This document shows, in pieces, positions 1 to 7,686 of a stretch of 64,000 bases of DNA; within the stretch, counting starts at the first letter, position 1, and every line of letters starts with the position of its first letter. A program made the translations under genes and the position numbers. This DNA is from Micromonospora sp. Llam0. GTDB lineage: Bacteria > Actinomycetota > Actinomycetes > Mycobacteriales > Micromonosporaceae. The notes beneath the pieces are model-generated. The model did no database searches and was not told the DNA's origin. It saw only the letters and a program-made list of their open reading frames with translations. Location: contig NZ_RJJY01000001.1 of assembly GCF_003751085.1 (NCBI RefSeq), forward strand, positions 1,922,001-1,986,000, in the 5' to 3' direction.

Positions 1-38
1 TCGCCGGCATCGGCGACACACCGCCGGCCGGGTCGATG

Positions 39-53
39 CCAAGCGTTTTCCAA
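39..53. promoter_or_regulatory. possible LacI-type operator
   Basis: The sequence AAGCGTTTTC at 41-50 resembles the CG-centred palindromes (AAGCGCTTTC-like) bound by LacI-family repressors, but it is only half symmetrical. It lies about 100 bp upstream of the LacI-family gene that starts at 150, so autoregulation is possible. The rest of 1-149 shows no gene. Confidence 0.2.
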
Positions 54-149
54 CTGCGGCAAGATAGGGCCCGGACTCGGCGTACGGAGCCGGACCGGCT
101 GGCGGAAGGTTCGGCCGTACGCTGAAGCCTCGACGAAGGAGCTGCTGCC

Positions 150-1172
150 GTGACGGTCGATGAAGGACGCAGGATCACGATCACCGCGATCGCCCAGGAA
201 GCCGGTGTCTCCGTGCCGACCGTGTCACGGGTGCTCAACGGCCGCAACGACGTCGCCCCGCAGACCCGTGAACGGGTCGAGGAGCTGCTGCGCCGGCACG
301 GCTACCGACGGCGGGCGACCCGGTCCCGCGCCGGTGCCAGCCTGATCGACCTGGTCTTCAACGACCTGGACAGCCCGTGGGCCGTGGAGATAATCCGCGG
401 CGTGGAGGATGTCGCGCACGCGGCCGGGGTCGGTACCGTCGTCTCCGCCATTCACCGCCGGTCCGCGTCGACCCGGCAGTGGCTGCAGAACCTGCGTACC
501 CGGGCCACCGACGGTGTCATCCTGGTCACCAGTGAACTCGCTCCGCCGTTGCACACCGAACTGCGACGGCTCAACGTACCGATGGTGCTGGTCGACCCGG
601 CCGGCGTCCCGAGCCTGGACATCCCCACCATCGGGGCTACCAACTGGGCCGGCGGACTGCGGGCGACGGAACACCTCATCTCCCTGGGACACCGCAGGAT
701 CGGCTTCATCGCCGGTCCGCCCCGGCTGCTGTGCAGCCGGGCCCGGCTCGACGGGTACCGGGCCGCGCTGGAGGCGGCCGAGATCCCGCTGCGCCCCGAG
801 TACGTCGTCCCCGGCGACTTCTACCATGAGTCCGGCTTCGCTGGCGCGGCCGCGTTGCTCGACCTCGACGAACCACCGAGTGCGATCTTCGCGTCCAGCG
901 ACCAGATGGCCCTCGGCGCCTACGAAGCCCTGCGGCAACGCGGTCTGCGGGTCCCGGACGACGTCAGCGTGGTCGGCTTCGACGACCTGCCCGAGGTGCA
1001 GTGGTCGTCACCGCCGCTGACCACGGTGCGCCAGCCGCTGGCCGAGATGGGGCTGCTGGCGGCGCGGACGGTGCTGCGTCTGGCGCAGGGGGAACCGCTG
1101 GAGACGCCGCGGGTGGAGCTCGCCACGGAGCTGGTCGTGCGGGACAGCTGCGCGCCGTACCAGGAGCTGTGA
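150..1172 (+). CDS. LacI-family transcriptional regulator
   Basis: This is a 340-residue DNA-binding repressor of the LacI/GalR family. Residues 10-31 form the helix-turn-helix (ITAIAQEAGVSVPTVSRVL), followed by the hinge helix. Residues from about 65 to 335 are the periplasmic-binding-protein-like effector domain, with typical segments such as HRRIGFIAGP and DVSVVGFDDLP. The GTG start is supported by AAGGAG at 136-141, nine bases upstream. LacI regulators normally control nearby sugar-use genes, but no sugar transporter or hydrolase lies downstream; its target may be on the left, outside the window. The effector sugar cannot be told from the sequence. Confidence 0.93.
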   Translation: MTVDEGRRITITAIAQEAGVSVPTVSRVLNGRNDVAPQTRERVEELLRRHGYRRRATRSRAGASLIDLVFNDLDSPWAVEIIRGVEDVAHAAGVGTVVSAIHRRSASTRQWLQNLRTRATDGVILVTSELAPPLHTELRRLNVPMVLVDPAGVPSLDIPTIGATNWAGGLRATEHLISLGHRRIGFIAGPPRLLCSRARLDGYRAALEAAEIPLRPEYVVPGDFYHESGFAGAAALLDLDEPPSAIFASSDQMALGAYEALRQRGLRVPDDVSVVGFDDLPEVQWSSPPLTTVRQPLAEMGLLAARTVLRLAQGEPLETPRVELATELVVRDSCAPYQEL

Positions 1173-1289
1173 TCCTCAGCCGGTCCCGGTTCACGCGAGG
1201 TTAGTGACGATCCGCCCCGGGTACCACCCGCAGGCAGGACCGTGCCGGCGCGAAACCGGCGCGCGTCGACCGACCCGCAGGGGGCAGCC

Positions 1290-1568
1290 ATGACACTTGA
1301 CGACGACGACATCCGCAGCACCGGGCCCGCAGCGGGTCACGGCCCCGCTGACGGTGGGGCGAATCCGGCTGGGCGTGACGGTGGCGCCGACGGTGGTGCC
1401 GGTCCGAAGGCGCAGGAGGGCCCGGCTGACGGTGGGGCGAATCCGGCTGGGCGTGACGGTGGCGCCGACGGTGGTGCCGGTCCGAAGGCGCAGGAGGGCC
1501 CGGCTGACGGTGGGGCGAATCCGGCTGGGCGTGACGGTGGCGCCGACGGTGGGGCGAGCCGGCGTTGA
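1290..1568 (+). CDS. tandem-repeat peptide, candidate RiPP-like precursor or oxygenase substrate
   Basis: A predicted 92-residue protein starts with ATG at 1290 behind a G-rich Shine-Dalgarno (AGGGGGC). The first ~19 residues (MTLDDDDIRSTGPAAGHGP) form an acidic leader-like segment. The rest is 2.6 copies of a 26-residue repeat rich in Asp, Gly and Ala, each with three DGGA motifs, one NPAGR and one PKAQE. The stop codon (1566-1568) overlaps the TTG start (1565) of the downstream JmjC/cupin oxygenase, so the two are probably translationally coupled. I infer that the repeats could be the oxygenase's substrate. Caution: the alternative +1 frame across the repeats has higher third-position GC, so expression of this frame is not certain. 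I recognise no family. Confidence 0.45.
   Translation: MTLDDDDIRSTGPAAGHGPADGGANPAGRDGGADGGAGPKAQEGPADGGANPAGRDGGADGGAGPKAQEGPADGGANPAGRDGGADGGASRR
1347..1552 (+). repeat. 78-bp tandem repeat, 2.6 perfect copies
   Basis: Copies begin at 1347, 1425 and 1503; the third stops matching after 50 bases, at 1552. The copies are identical at DNA level, including synonymous positions. The unit is 26 codons long, so copy-number change keeps the reading frame. The repeat lies inside the 92-residue peptide gene. Confidence 0.95.
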
Positions 1569-2896
1569 CCCAGCTGCCCACCGCGTCACGCGGTGCCGGC
1601 ACCGGCGGACCCGGACTCACCGACCGGACGCAGATCGCCACGTCACCAGGCCCGCCGGGCGGTGCGGACGCGTCCCGCCGCCCGGCGGCGCTGACCCGGT
1701 GCGTTGCCGTGGATCCGGCGAGCTTCGCGGATGTCTACTGGGGGCGTGAACCGCTGCTGTCCCGCGCCGTCGATCTGGGCGGCCCCGCCGGATTCACCGA
1801 TCTGCTCGACCGCCCCGCAGCCGACCAACTGCTGAGCCAGCACGGCCTGCGTACCCCGTTCGTCCGGGTGGCCCGGGACGGCGAGGTGCTCGCGGAGCCG
1901 ACCTACACCGCCGGCGCCGGCGCCGGCGCCGAAATCGACGACCAGGTGCTCGACGAGCGGGTGTTGGGCCTGTACGCGGACGGCGCCACCCTTGTCCTGC
2001 AGGGCCTGCACCGGCTCTGGCCACCGATCATCTCGTTCGTCGGCGAGTTGTCCACCACGCTGGGCCAGCCGTTGCAGGCGAACGCCTACCTCACACCGGC
2101 CGGCAGCCGTGGATTCGCCACCCACTACGACACCCACGACGTGTTCGTCCTGCAGACCGAGGGCCGCAAGCGGTGGCGGGTACATGATCCGGTACTGATC
2201 GATCCGCTGCCCCAGCAGACCTGGTCGGGCCGGGCCGACGAGGTGGTCGCCCGGTCCGGGTCCGCACCGGCGCTGGACGTCGTGCTCGGCCCCGGTGACG
2301 CCCTCTACCTGCCCCGAGGCTGGCTGCACAGCGCCACCGCGCAGCAGGAGAGCTCGATCCACCTCACCATCGGGGTCCGCGCGTTCACCCGCTATTCGCT
2401 GGTCGAGGCGCTGCTCGAGCTCGCCGTCACCGAGCCCCGGCTGCGTACGTCGCTGCCGTTCGGCGCCGACCCGGGCGAACCGGCCGGGATCACCTCGGAG
2501 CTGACCGCGACGGTGGCGGTACTGCGTGACTGGTTGGCCTCCGTCGAGCCGGACCAGGTCGCGGCGCGGATGCGCCGCCGGGCCTGGTCGGCGGTCCGCC
2601 CGGCCCCGCTGCCCCCATTGCAGCAGGCGGACCGGATCCGGACGCTGACCGTCGACGATGTCATCCGCCGCCGACCCGGGTTGCGCTGGCGGCTCACCTC
2701 ACAGTCGGACGACCGGGTCAACCTGCAGATCTTCGACCGGACGGTGAGTTTTCCGGGTGGGTGCGTTCCGGCCCTGCGGACCGTGCTGGACACCGCCGGT
2801 GTCCGGGTCGGTGACCTGCCCGGGCTGGACACCGGCGCCGACCAGCTGGTGCTGGCCCGCCGTCTGCTGCGCGAAGCGGTCGCGATCGCCGGATGA
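1565..2896 (+). CDS. JmjC/cupin-4 family 2-oxoglutarate-dependent oxygenase
   Basis: A 443-residue protein of the cupin-4/JmjC family, to which the ribosomal-protein hydroxylase ROXA (YcfD) belongs. The iron-binding triad is visible: His187 and Asp189 in FATHYDTHDVF, and the distal His255 in LGPGDALYLPRGWLH. The following FVLQTEGRKRW strand is typical of the family. The C-terminal ~170 residues resemble the dimerisation/winged-helix half of ROXA enzymes. The first ~40 residues are low-complexity and may not be conserved. The TTG start at 1565 overlaps the upstream repeat-peptide stop codon. A protein or peptide hydroxylase role is family knowledge; the substrate is unknown and the adjacent repeat peptide is the obvious candidate. 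A hexameric GCC/GGC micro-repeat near 1911-1931 encodes GAGAGA. Confidence 0.85.
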   Translation: MTQLPTASRGAGTGGPGLTDRTQIATSPGPPGGADASRRPAALTRCVAVDPASFADVYWGREPLLSRAVDLGGPAGFTDLLDRPAADQLLSQHGLRTPFVRVARDGEVLAEPTYTAGAGAGAEIDDQVLDERVLGLYADGATLVLQGLHRLWPPIISFVGELSTTLGQPLQANAYLTPAGSRGFATHYDTHDVFVLQTEGRKRWRVHDPVLIDPLPQQTWSGRADEVVARSGSAPALDVVLGPGDALYLPRGWLHSATAQQESSIHLTIGVRAFTRYSLVEALLELAVTEPRLRTSLPFGADPGEPAGITSELTATVAVLRDWLASVEPDQVAARMRRRAWSAVRPAPLPPLQQADRIRTLTVDDVIRRRPGLRWRLTSQSDDRVNLQIFDRTVSFPGGCVPALRTVLDTAGVRVGDLPGLDTGADQLVLARRLLREAVAIAG

Positions 2897-2947
2897 TCCC
2901 CCGGGCCGGGCGGCGTCCCGCCGGCTGATCCCCCCCGGGCCGGGCGG
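2894..2947 (+). repeat. near-duplicate containing the oxygenase stop codon
   Basis: The stop codon and the GC-rich segment after it (2894-2913) recur at 2926-2947 with a two-C insertion. The pair lies between the oxygenase and the convergent membrane-protein gene. Similar stop-codon-overlapping repeats occur at 17507-17570 and 33686-33735. Confidence 0.7.
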
Positions 2948-2948
2948 G

Positions 2949-3614
2949 TCAGCCCAGCCCGGTCAGCAGGGCGGCGGTCGCCGCCAGGCCGGCGACCAGC
3001 ACGATCGACACGGTACGCAGGTCGAGCACCGCGTGCCGACGGTCGGCCAGCGCCTTCGCCGGAACCAGCCCGAGCAGCGGACCGACCAGGGTGACGACGA
3101 GCGCGATCACCGGCATCCCGACCGCCAGGTCGCCGCCGTAGCGCTGGCCGGCCCACCGCGCGGCGGTGGACAGCCCGAACGCGGCGGCGGCCCCGGCGGC
3201 GCCGAACAGCGCCAGCACCGGATACGCCGCTCGGGGCACGGGACCCACGTCGTTGGACCGCTCGACCAGGGCACGGGCGGCCGCGAGCCAGTGCTCCGGA
3301 TCGTCGTCGACGGCGGTACCAGACGGCGGCGGCAGCGGCGCCGGGAGGCCACCGAGCCGTCCGGCCAACGGCCCGAACCGGTGACCGACCTCGGTCCAGA
3401 TGTCGGCGGCCGCCCGGTCGACGTCCGCCAACTCCCGGCTTGCCTGCTCGTGGAGCTGGTGCAGCTCCGCCAGGTCGGCCTCCACCTCGGCCACCGCGGC
3501 CTGCGCGCCGTCGCACCGTTGCGCGTACCACTGCTGCGCTTCGTCCCGGCGGTTCTGCAGCGCGGCGGCGAGCTCGGCGAGCCGGCGCATCAGCTCGGGG
3601 TAGGAGGCGTCCAT
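2949..3614 (-). CDS. coiled-coil membrane protein, last gene of the FtsK-like operon
   Basis: This is a 221-residue protein. Residues 1-75 are strongly helical and heptad-like (MRRLAELAAALQNRRDEAQ and onward), then a Pro-rich linker around 85-105. Three hydrophobic segments follow, near residues 128-148, 163-183 and 197-218. Its ATG overlaps the stop codon of the upstream ATPase by one base (TGATG), so it is translationally coupled to it. I do not recognise a named family. Its place at the end of an EccC-like ATPase operon suggests a membrane anchor or channel component for that ATPase, but this is inference. Confidence 0.8.
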   Translation of the reverse strand: MDASYPELMRRLAELAAALQNRRDEAQQWYAQRCDGAQAAVAEVEADLAELHQLHEQASRELADVDRAAADIWTEVGHRFGPLAGRLGGLPAPLPPPSGTAVDDDPEHWLAAARALVERSNDVGPVPRAAYPVLALFGAAGAAAAFGLSTAARWAGQRYGGDLAVGMPVIALVVTLVGPLLGLVPAKALADRRHAVLDLRTVSIVLVAGLAATAALLTGLG

Positions 3615-6295
3615 CAGGTCAGCCCGTACGGGATGATGACCTCGGCGCTGCGGTGCACCGCCCGGTCGAAGAACAGCGCCCGCCACGGCCGGGGATACCA
3701 GGCCGGGCCGCCGGCCCGGGGGTACAGCGGCGGTCCGAGGTCGGAGCCGTGCACGTCCAACGCCACCCAGGCACCGATCTGGTCGGTCCGTGAGCCGACC
3801 CCGCCGAGGTCGTCGCGCATCCGGGCCACCCCGCGCCACCAGCCCAGCACGTGGATGTGCCGCTCCGGCCCGAGGTGCAGCACCCGGCGGAGCCGGTCCA
3901 GGCCGGAGCGGCCGGCGAACTTCGCCGCCAGCCGTCCGGCGGCGGCGTCGACCGCGTACAGCACCAGGAAGTGTGGGCGGACCGGACCGTCCAGCACGTC
4001 TGCGGAGAGCCGGTCGGCGGTGTCCGCGAGCAGCCCGCCGACGGTATCCAGGTCGTACAGCCCGGTGCCGGCCGGTAACGCCGCGTGCAGCCGGTGGGCG
4101 GCGGCCTCCGCGTCCGGGTCCAGACAGGCGATGTCGAACCGCGCCGCGCCGGGCGGGTACTGCCGGGCCAGCGACCGGGCACCGGCGTCGAGCAGGGCGC
4201 ACGCCTCGTCCACCCGGGTGCCCAGTACCGCGAGATTGCGTCCGGGCGCCCGGGCCAGGCCGAGTCGGGCGGAGCGGGCCAGTACGTCGATCGTCTCGCC
4301 GAGCAACGCCACCGGTACGCGTGGTCCGTCGCTGTCGGCGGCCAGCGCCTGGTAGTCCGGTGCTTCGGCCAGCCGGGGTACCACGTCGCCGTCGAACAGC
4401 CGCGGCGTGGGCAGGTCGGCGGACCGCCGTCGCCACAGCCGGTGTTGCAGCTCCTGCCAGGTGTCCCGGTCGCTGGCCGGCGGAACCCGGACGACCTGGT
4501 TGGCCTCCATCGCCCCGGACTCGGCGTTGACCACGGCGTGATGGCGGGGCAGTGACTCCGCTGCGGTGTTGGTCTCCGGCAGGACGCGGCGGGCCTTCGG
4601 CAGCGCGATCCGTAGCGCGAACTGGGCGATCAGCGCGGTACGCCCCCACAGCGCCTGGATACCGGAGACGTCCTGGGACGCCAGGATCAGGTGGATGCCC
4701 TGTGACCGGCCCCGCCGGGCCAGGTCCTCCAGCAACGTCGCGGCCTCGGTGGCCAGCGCGTCGTTGCCGGCGAGCAGCACCTGGAACTCGTCGATCACCG
4801 CCACGATGCGCGGCCACCGGCCCTGTGGGTCCTCGGCGCGCAGCTCCGCCAGCTTGGTCACCTCGTGGCGCTTGGCGGCGTCGGCCCGCTGCCGCAGTTG
4901 CGTACCGAGGAAGTGCAGCATCGCCAGGCCGAACTCCCGGTCGGTGTTGACGTTAACCCCGACCAACCGGACATGTGGCAGGAAGCTGGGGTCCCGTCGG
5001 CCCGGCGCGAACCGGGCAAAGGACACCCCCTCCTTGAAGTCCAGCAGGTAGAACTCCAGCTCGGTCGGGGAGTAGCGGGCGGCCAGGGCGCCGATCCAGG
5101 CGTAGATCAGGTTGGTCTTGCCGGTGCCGGACGGCCCACCGATCAGCGCGTGCGGCGGATAGTCGCTCAACGTCACCGTCACGGGCCGGCCCTGCGGGCT
5201 GTCGCCGACCGGTGCGGTCAGCCCGGCGGTGGCATCCTCGGTCCACTCCAGTTCGGGCAGCAGATCAGTGAACACCGCCGGGACCGGACCGGCGGCGACT
5301 GCGGCGGCGATCTCCCGGCAGGTACGGGTGACCAGCTCGGCCGGCGGTGGCGGGTCGATCCGCACCGGTAGCTGCGGGTAGCCGCTGACCCGGGCCGTGC
5401 CGCCGGCGACCGACACGGTGGTCACGGCCGGCGCCGTACCGAGCGCGACCCCCCGGACGATCAGGTGGACGCCGCAGGCGGCACCGGCGCGGGTGATCCG
5501 ATCCAGCTGAGCCCGTTCGTGCCGGGACAGCTCTTCCCCGGGCCCGCCCAGCAGGACGGCGATCCGCCACGGCTCCGGCCGTCGGCCGGTGGCCGCCGCC
5601 AGCTCGCTCAGCGATCGGAACTCTCCGGCCAGCACCGTCTCGTTGATCCGGCGGATGTGGTCGACCAGTTCGTCCAGGTGCCGGCCGAGCCCGCCGGGGC
5701 CGGCGAAGGTGAGCAGGCCGGGTCCGGCCAGCGGGGCGAATCCGGCGAGGCCACCACCGAGCTGTTCCGGGTCGTAGCCGGTCAGCCGGATGGCGCCGGG
5801 CGCGGTACGGCCGATGATCCGCAGCAGCAGCGCGGACAGCACGGCGTCACATCCCGCGCGGTCAGCGCCGTCCAGCGCCACGTGGCCGTGGTCCAGCACC
5901 GCGACGAGCGCGGGTACGGCAGGACCTCCGGCCAGCCCGGTCAGGCCGATCCGGGCAGCTCCTGGCGCTTCCGTACGTGCCGCCGGGGTGGGATGCCAGC
6001 GGGCCCAGTCGTCGGCGGCGGCTCCCGGTGCCGCCTGGTCCGCCGCCGCGACGGCTCGCCTGGTGGTCACCGTTATCTGGTCGCGGTACTGCTCGGCGAG
6101 GTCGGCGAGCCGGCGGTCGCGGTGCACTGCGGCTCGGTGCGGCACCTGCTCGGCTGCCCGGCGTACCCGTTTGAGCTGCTGTTCCGCTGCGGCGATGTCC
6201 TGTTCGACGTCGTCGAGTCGGTTGCGGGCCGCCGCCCGGGCATGCCCGAGCGCCCGGCGGACCGCGGCTACCAGCTCGGCCCGCGCGTCAGGCAT
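3614..6295 (-). CDS. EccC-like FtsK/SpoIIIE ATPase with three ATPase-like modules
   Basis: An 893-residue protein. Residues 1-95 are a charged helical region. The central module (about 350-610) is an intact FtsK/SpoIIIE P-loop ATPase with Walker A GGPSGTGKT at 386-394 and Walker B IVAVIDEF around 497-504, followed by the SQGIHLILASQ segment. Residues ~110-300 look like a degenerate copy (LLGGPGEELSRHERAQ then GVHLIVRG) and ~660-870 like a second degenerate copy. Three serial FtsK modules are the layout of EccC in type VII secretion, where inactive modules bind substrates or regulate. No N-terminal transmembrane pair is evident. The ATG at 6295 overlaps the upstream gene by 8 bp. DNA or protein translocation is inferred. 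Confidence 0.85.
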   Translation of the reverse strand: MPDARAELVAAVRRALGHARAAARNRLDDVEQDIAAAEQQLKRVRRAAEQVPHRAAVHRDRRLADLAEQYRDQITVTTRRAVAAADQAAPGAAADDWARWHPTPAARTEAPGAARIGLTGLAGGPAVPALVAVLDHGHVALDGADRAGCDAVLSALLLRIIGRTAPGAIRLTGYDPEQLGGGLAGFAPLAGPGLLTFAGPGGLGRHLDELVDHIRRINETVLAGEFRSLSELAAATGRRPEPWRIAVLLGGPGEELSRHERAQLDRITRAGAACGVHLIVRGVALGTAPAVTTVSVAGGTARVSGYPQLPVRIDPPPPAELVTRTCREIAAAVAAGPVPAVFTDLLPELEWTEDATAGLTAPVGDSPQGRPVTVTLSDYPPHALIGGPSGTGKTNLIYAWIGALAARYSPTELEFYLLDFKEGVSFARFAPGRRDPSFLPHVRLVGVNVNTDREFGLAMLHFLGTQLRQRADAAKRHEVTKLAELRAEDPQGRWPRIVAVIDEFQVLLAGNDALATEAATLLEDLARRGRSQGIHLILASQDVSGIQALWGRTALIAQFALRIALPKARRVLPETNTAAESLPRHHAVVNAESGAMEANQVVRVPPASDRDTWQELQHRLWRRRSADLPTPRLFDGDVVPRLAEAPDYQALAADSDGPRVPVALLGETIDVLARSARLGLARAPGRNLAVLGTRVDEACALLDAGARSLARQYPPGAARFDIACLDPDAEAAAHRLHAALPAGTGLYDLDTVGGLLADTADRLSADVLDGPVRPHFLVLYAVDAAAGRLAAKFAGRSGLDRLRRVLHLGPERHIHVLGWWRGVARMRDDLGGVGSRTDQIGAWVALDVHGSDLGPPLYPRAGGPAWYPRPWRALFFDRAVHRSAEVIIPYGLT

Positions 6296-7238
6296 CGCGC
6301 CCCCGCAGCGGTTGGGGCTGCTCCGGGCGCAGCGTCTGCGGCTCGCGGTCGAGCAGCCGCAGCAGTACGCCGGTGAGTACCGCACCGGCGACCGCCGAGT
6401 CGGCCGGGTGCGGCGGATCCGGGGGCTGCCCGGCCTGGTCACCGTCGGCCCGGTGACCGTCGCCGCGCCGCTCGTCGGCCGGCACCCGGCAGATCCGGGC
6501 GAGCAGGGTCTGCAGTACCGGATCCGGCATGCCGGGGAGCAGCTCGCGTACCCGTCGGGTGGTGGCGGAGGCGAGCTGACGCAGGTCCTCGGCCTGCGGC
6601 TCGTGGTCCAGCAGGTCCCCGGCGAGGCGGTGCAGCAGCGGTGGGGTGACCGCCGCGAGGTTCAGCCCGGTCGGCGCGGCCACTGCGGCGAGGTCGCGGT
6701 GCAGTCCGGCCCGGTCCTCCCGACGGACCGCCGTCGCGACCCTGCGCAGCAGCTCGGCGGTGTCGGTGGCGGCTTCCGGTCCGGGCGGGGCGGTCGCGGC
6801 GTCTGGCCCTGGCCCGACCCCGGACTCCCGGTCGGTCAACTCCGCGACCCGGGCGGCCCACCAGTTGCCGAGCTCGGGAGCGGCGGGCGTGCCCGCCCGC
6901 CCGGTGCCGCCCGGTGCCCCCGTCGCGTCCCGGTCGCCGTCCAGCGCCGCCCGCCACCCGCCGTCGCCCTCCGACGCCGGGCCGGCGCCGAAGCCGATCG
7001 CCGCTAGGTAGTCGTCCACCGACTGCGCAGCCACCCGCATCGCGTGACCGGCCTGCTCCGCGTGTTCGGTCGCGCCGGTGAGCTGCGGCACCGCCAGCGG
7101 GTCCGCCGACTCCTGGCGGACCCAGATGAGCAGCTCGGTCGCGGCGCGCAGCCGCTGCACCGCGACCGTGAGCTGGCCCACCGGCAGGTCGTCGGTCGCC
7201 GCCCGGACCCGGGCGGCGAGATTCTCGGCGAGGGACAT
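6288..7238 (-). CDS. helical protein of unknown function in the FtsK-like operon
   Basis: A 316-residue protein. The first ~85 residues are predicted helical (MSLAENLAARVRAATDDL and onward), a length reminiscent of WXG100-class partners. A Gly/Pro/Ala-rich linker follows (about 90-150), then a second helical domain (about 160-270) and a disordered tail. No catalytic motif is visible. It starts six bases after the upstream 86-residue gene ends and overlaps the ATPase start by 8 bp, so all are surely one transcript. It could be an adaptor between the small helical protein and the ATPase; this is inference only. Confidence 0.75.
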   Translation of the reverse strand: MSLAENLAARVRAATDDLPVGQLTVAVQRLRAATELLIWVRQESADPLAVPQLTGATEHAEQAGHAMRVAAQSVDDYLAAIGFGAGPASEGDGGWRAALDGDRDATGAPGGTGRAGTPAAPELGNWWAARVAELTDRESGVGPGPDAATAPPGPEAATDTAELLRRVATAVRREDRAGLHRDLAAVAAPTGLNLAAVTPPLLHRLAGDLLDHEPQAEDLRQLASATTRRVRELLPGMPDPVLQTLLARICRVPADERRGDGHRADGDQAGQPPDPPHPADSAVAGAVLTGVLLRLLDREPQTLRPEQPQPLRGRDA

Positions 7239-7244
7239 CGGTGA

Positions 7245-7505
7245 CTACAGCGTCGCGGAGTACGTCTGCGCCTGTTCGACGGCGGCGAGCGTGGCGGCGA
7301 GGCACTCCTCGAGCTCGGAGCTGGCCTGGAACAGGGCGGCCTGGGCCGCTCCGACCGACTCGTGACCGCTGCCCTCGAAGGCCGCCGCCAGGCTCTGTTG
7401 CGCCTCGGCGATCTTTTCGCTGGCGGCCTGGACAGCAGCCTGGCCTTCCGACACCTGCATGATCGCGGCTTCGATGGCGGACTTGACCTCGGCGACACTC
7501 GCCAC
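7245..7505 (-). CDS. WXG100-like small helical hairpin protein, first gene of the operon
   Basis: An 86-residue protein with no signal peptide. It is predicted to form two Ala/Glu/Gln-rich helices (about 2-42 and 52-82) around a short turn, FEGSGHESVG. This is the size and shape of WXG100/EsxA-like type VII substrates, but the W-x-G motif itself is absent (EGSG stands at that place). The GTG start is fixed by an excellent GAGGAGG Shine-Dalgarno. As first gene before an EccC-like ATPase it is the natural candidate for a secreted substrate or a structural partner. The family assignment is by fold-like features only. Confidence 0.75.
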   Translation of the reverse strand: MASVAEVKSAIEAAIMQVSEGQAAVQAASEKIAEAQQSLAAAFEGSGHESVGAAQAALFQASSELEECLAATLAAVEQAQTYSATL

Positions 7506-7533
7506 GGGCGAAACCTCCTCAAGGGGCTGGAAG

Positions 7534-7546
7534 GCTCTATTAGAGC
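7534..7546. promoter_or_regulatory. 13-bp perfect palindrome upstream of the FtsK-like operon
   Basis: GCTCTATTAGAGC is a perfect inverted repeat centred on T7540, 29 bp upstream of the first start codon. On the minus strand it overlaps a possible -10 element (TAAGCT or TAATAG). The place is right for an operator or for the promoter of the whole four-gene operon. Confidence 0.4.
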
Positions 7547-7686
7547 TTACCGCCGGTGGGTGATTGCTGCCCGGCTGTCCGGTCTCGCAGATGGGCTGGT
7601 CCGCACGACCGTCCGGCTGCCGGCGCTTAACCGGCGTGAGCTGGGCAACCGCCGGTGGCGGATCAGGTATTCAGGCTGAATACCGG

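Noticed and set aside
1347..1552. CRISPR array
   Set aside because: The copies are contiguous 78-bp repeats without spacers, inside a reading frame.
2949..4817. A 622-codon open frame covering the membrane protein and part of the ATPase
   Set aside because: Its upstream part is an out-of-frame reading of the FtsK-like ATPase. The real gene starts at ATG 3614 within the ATPase stop.
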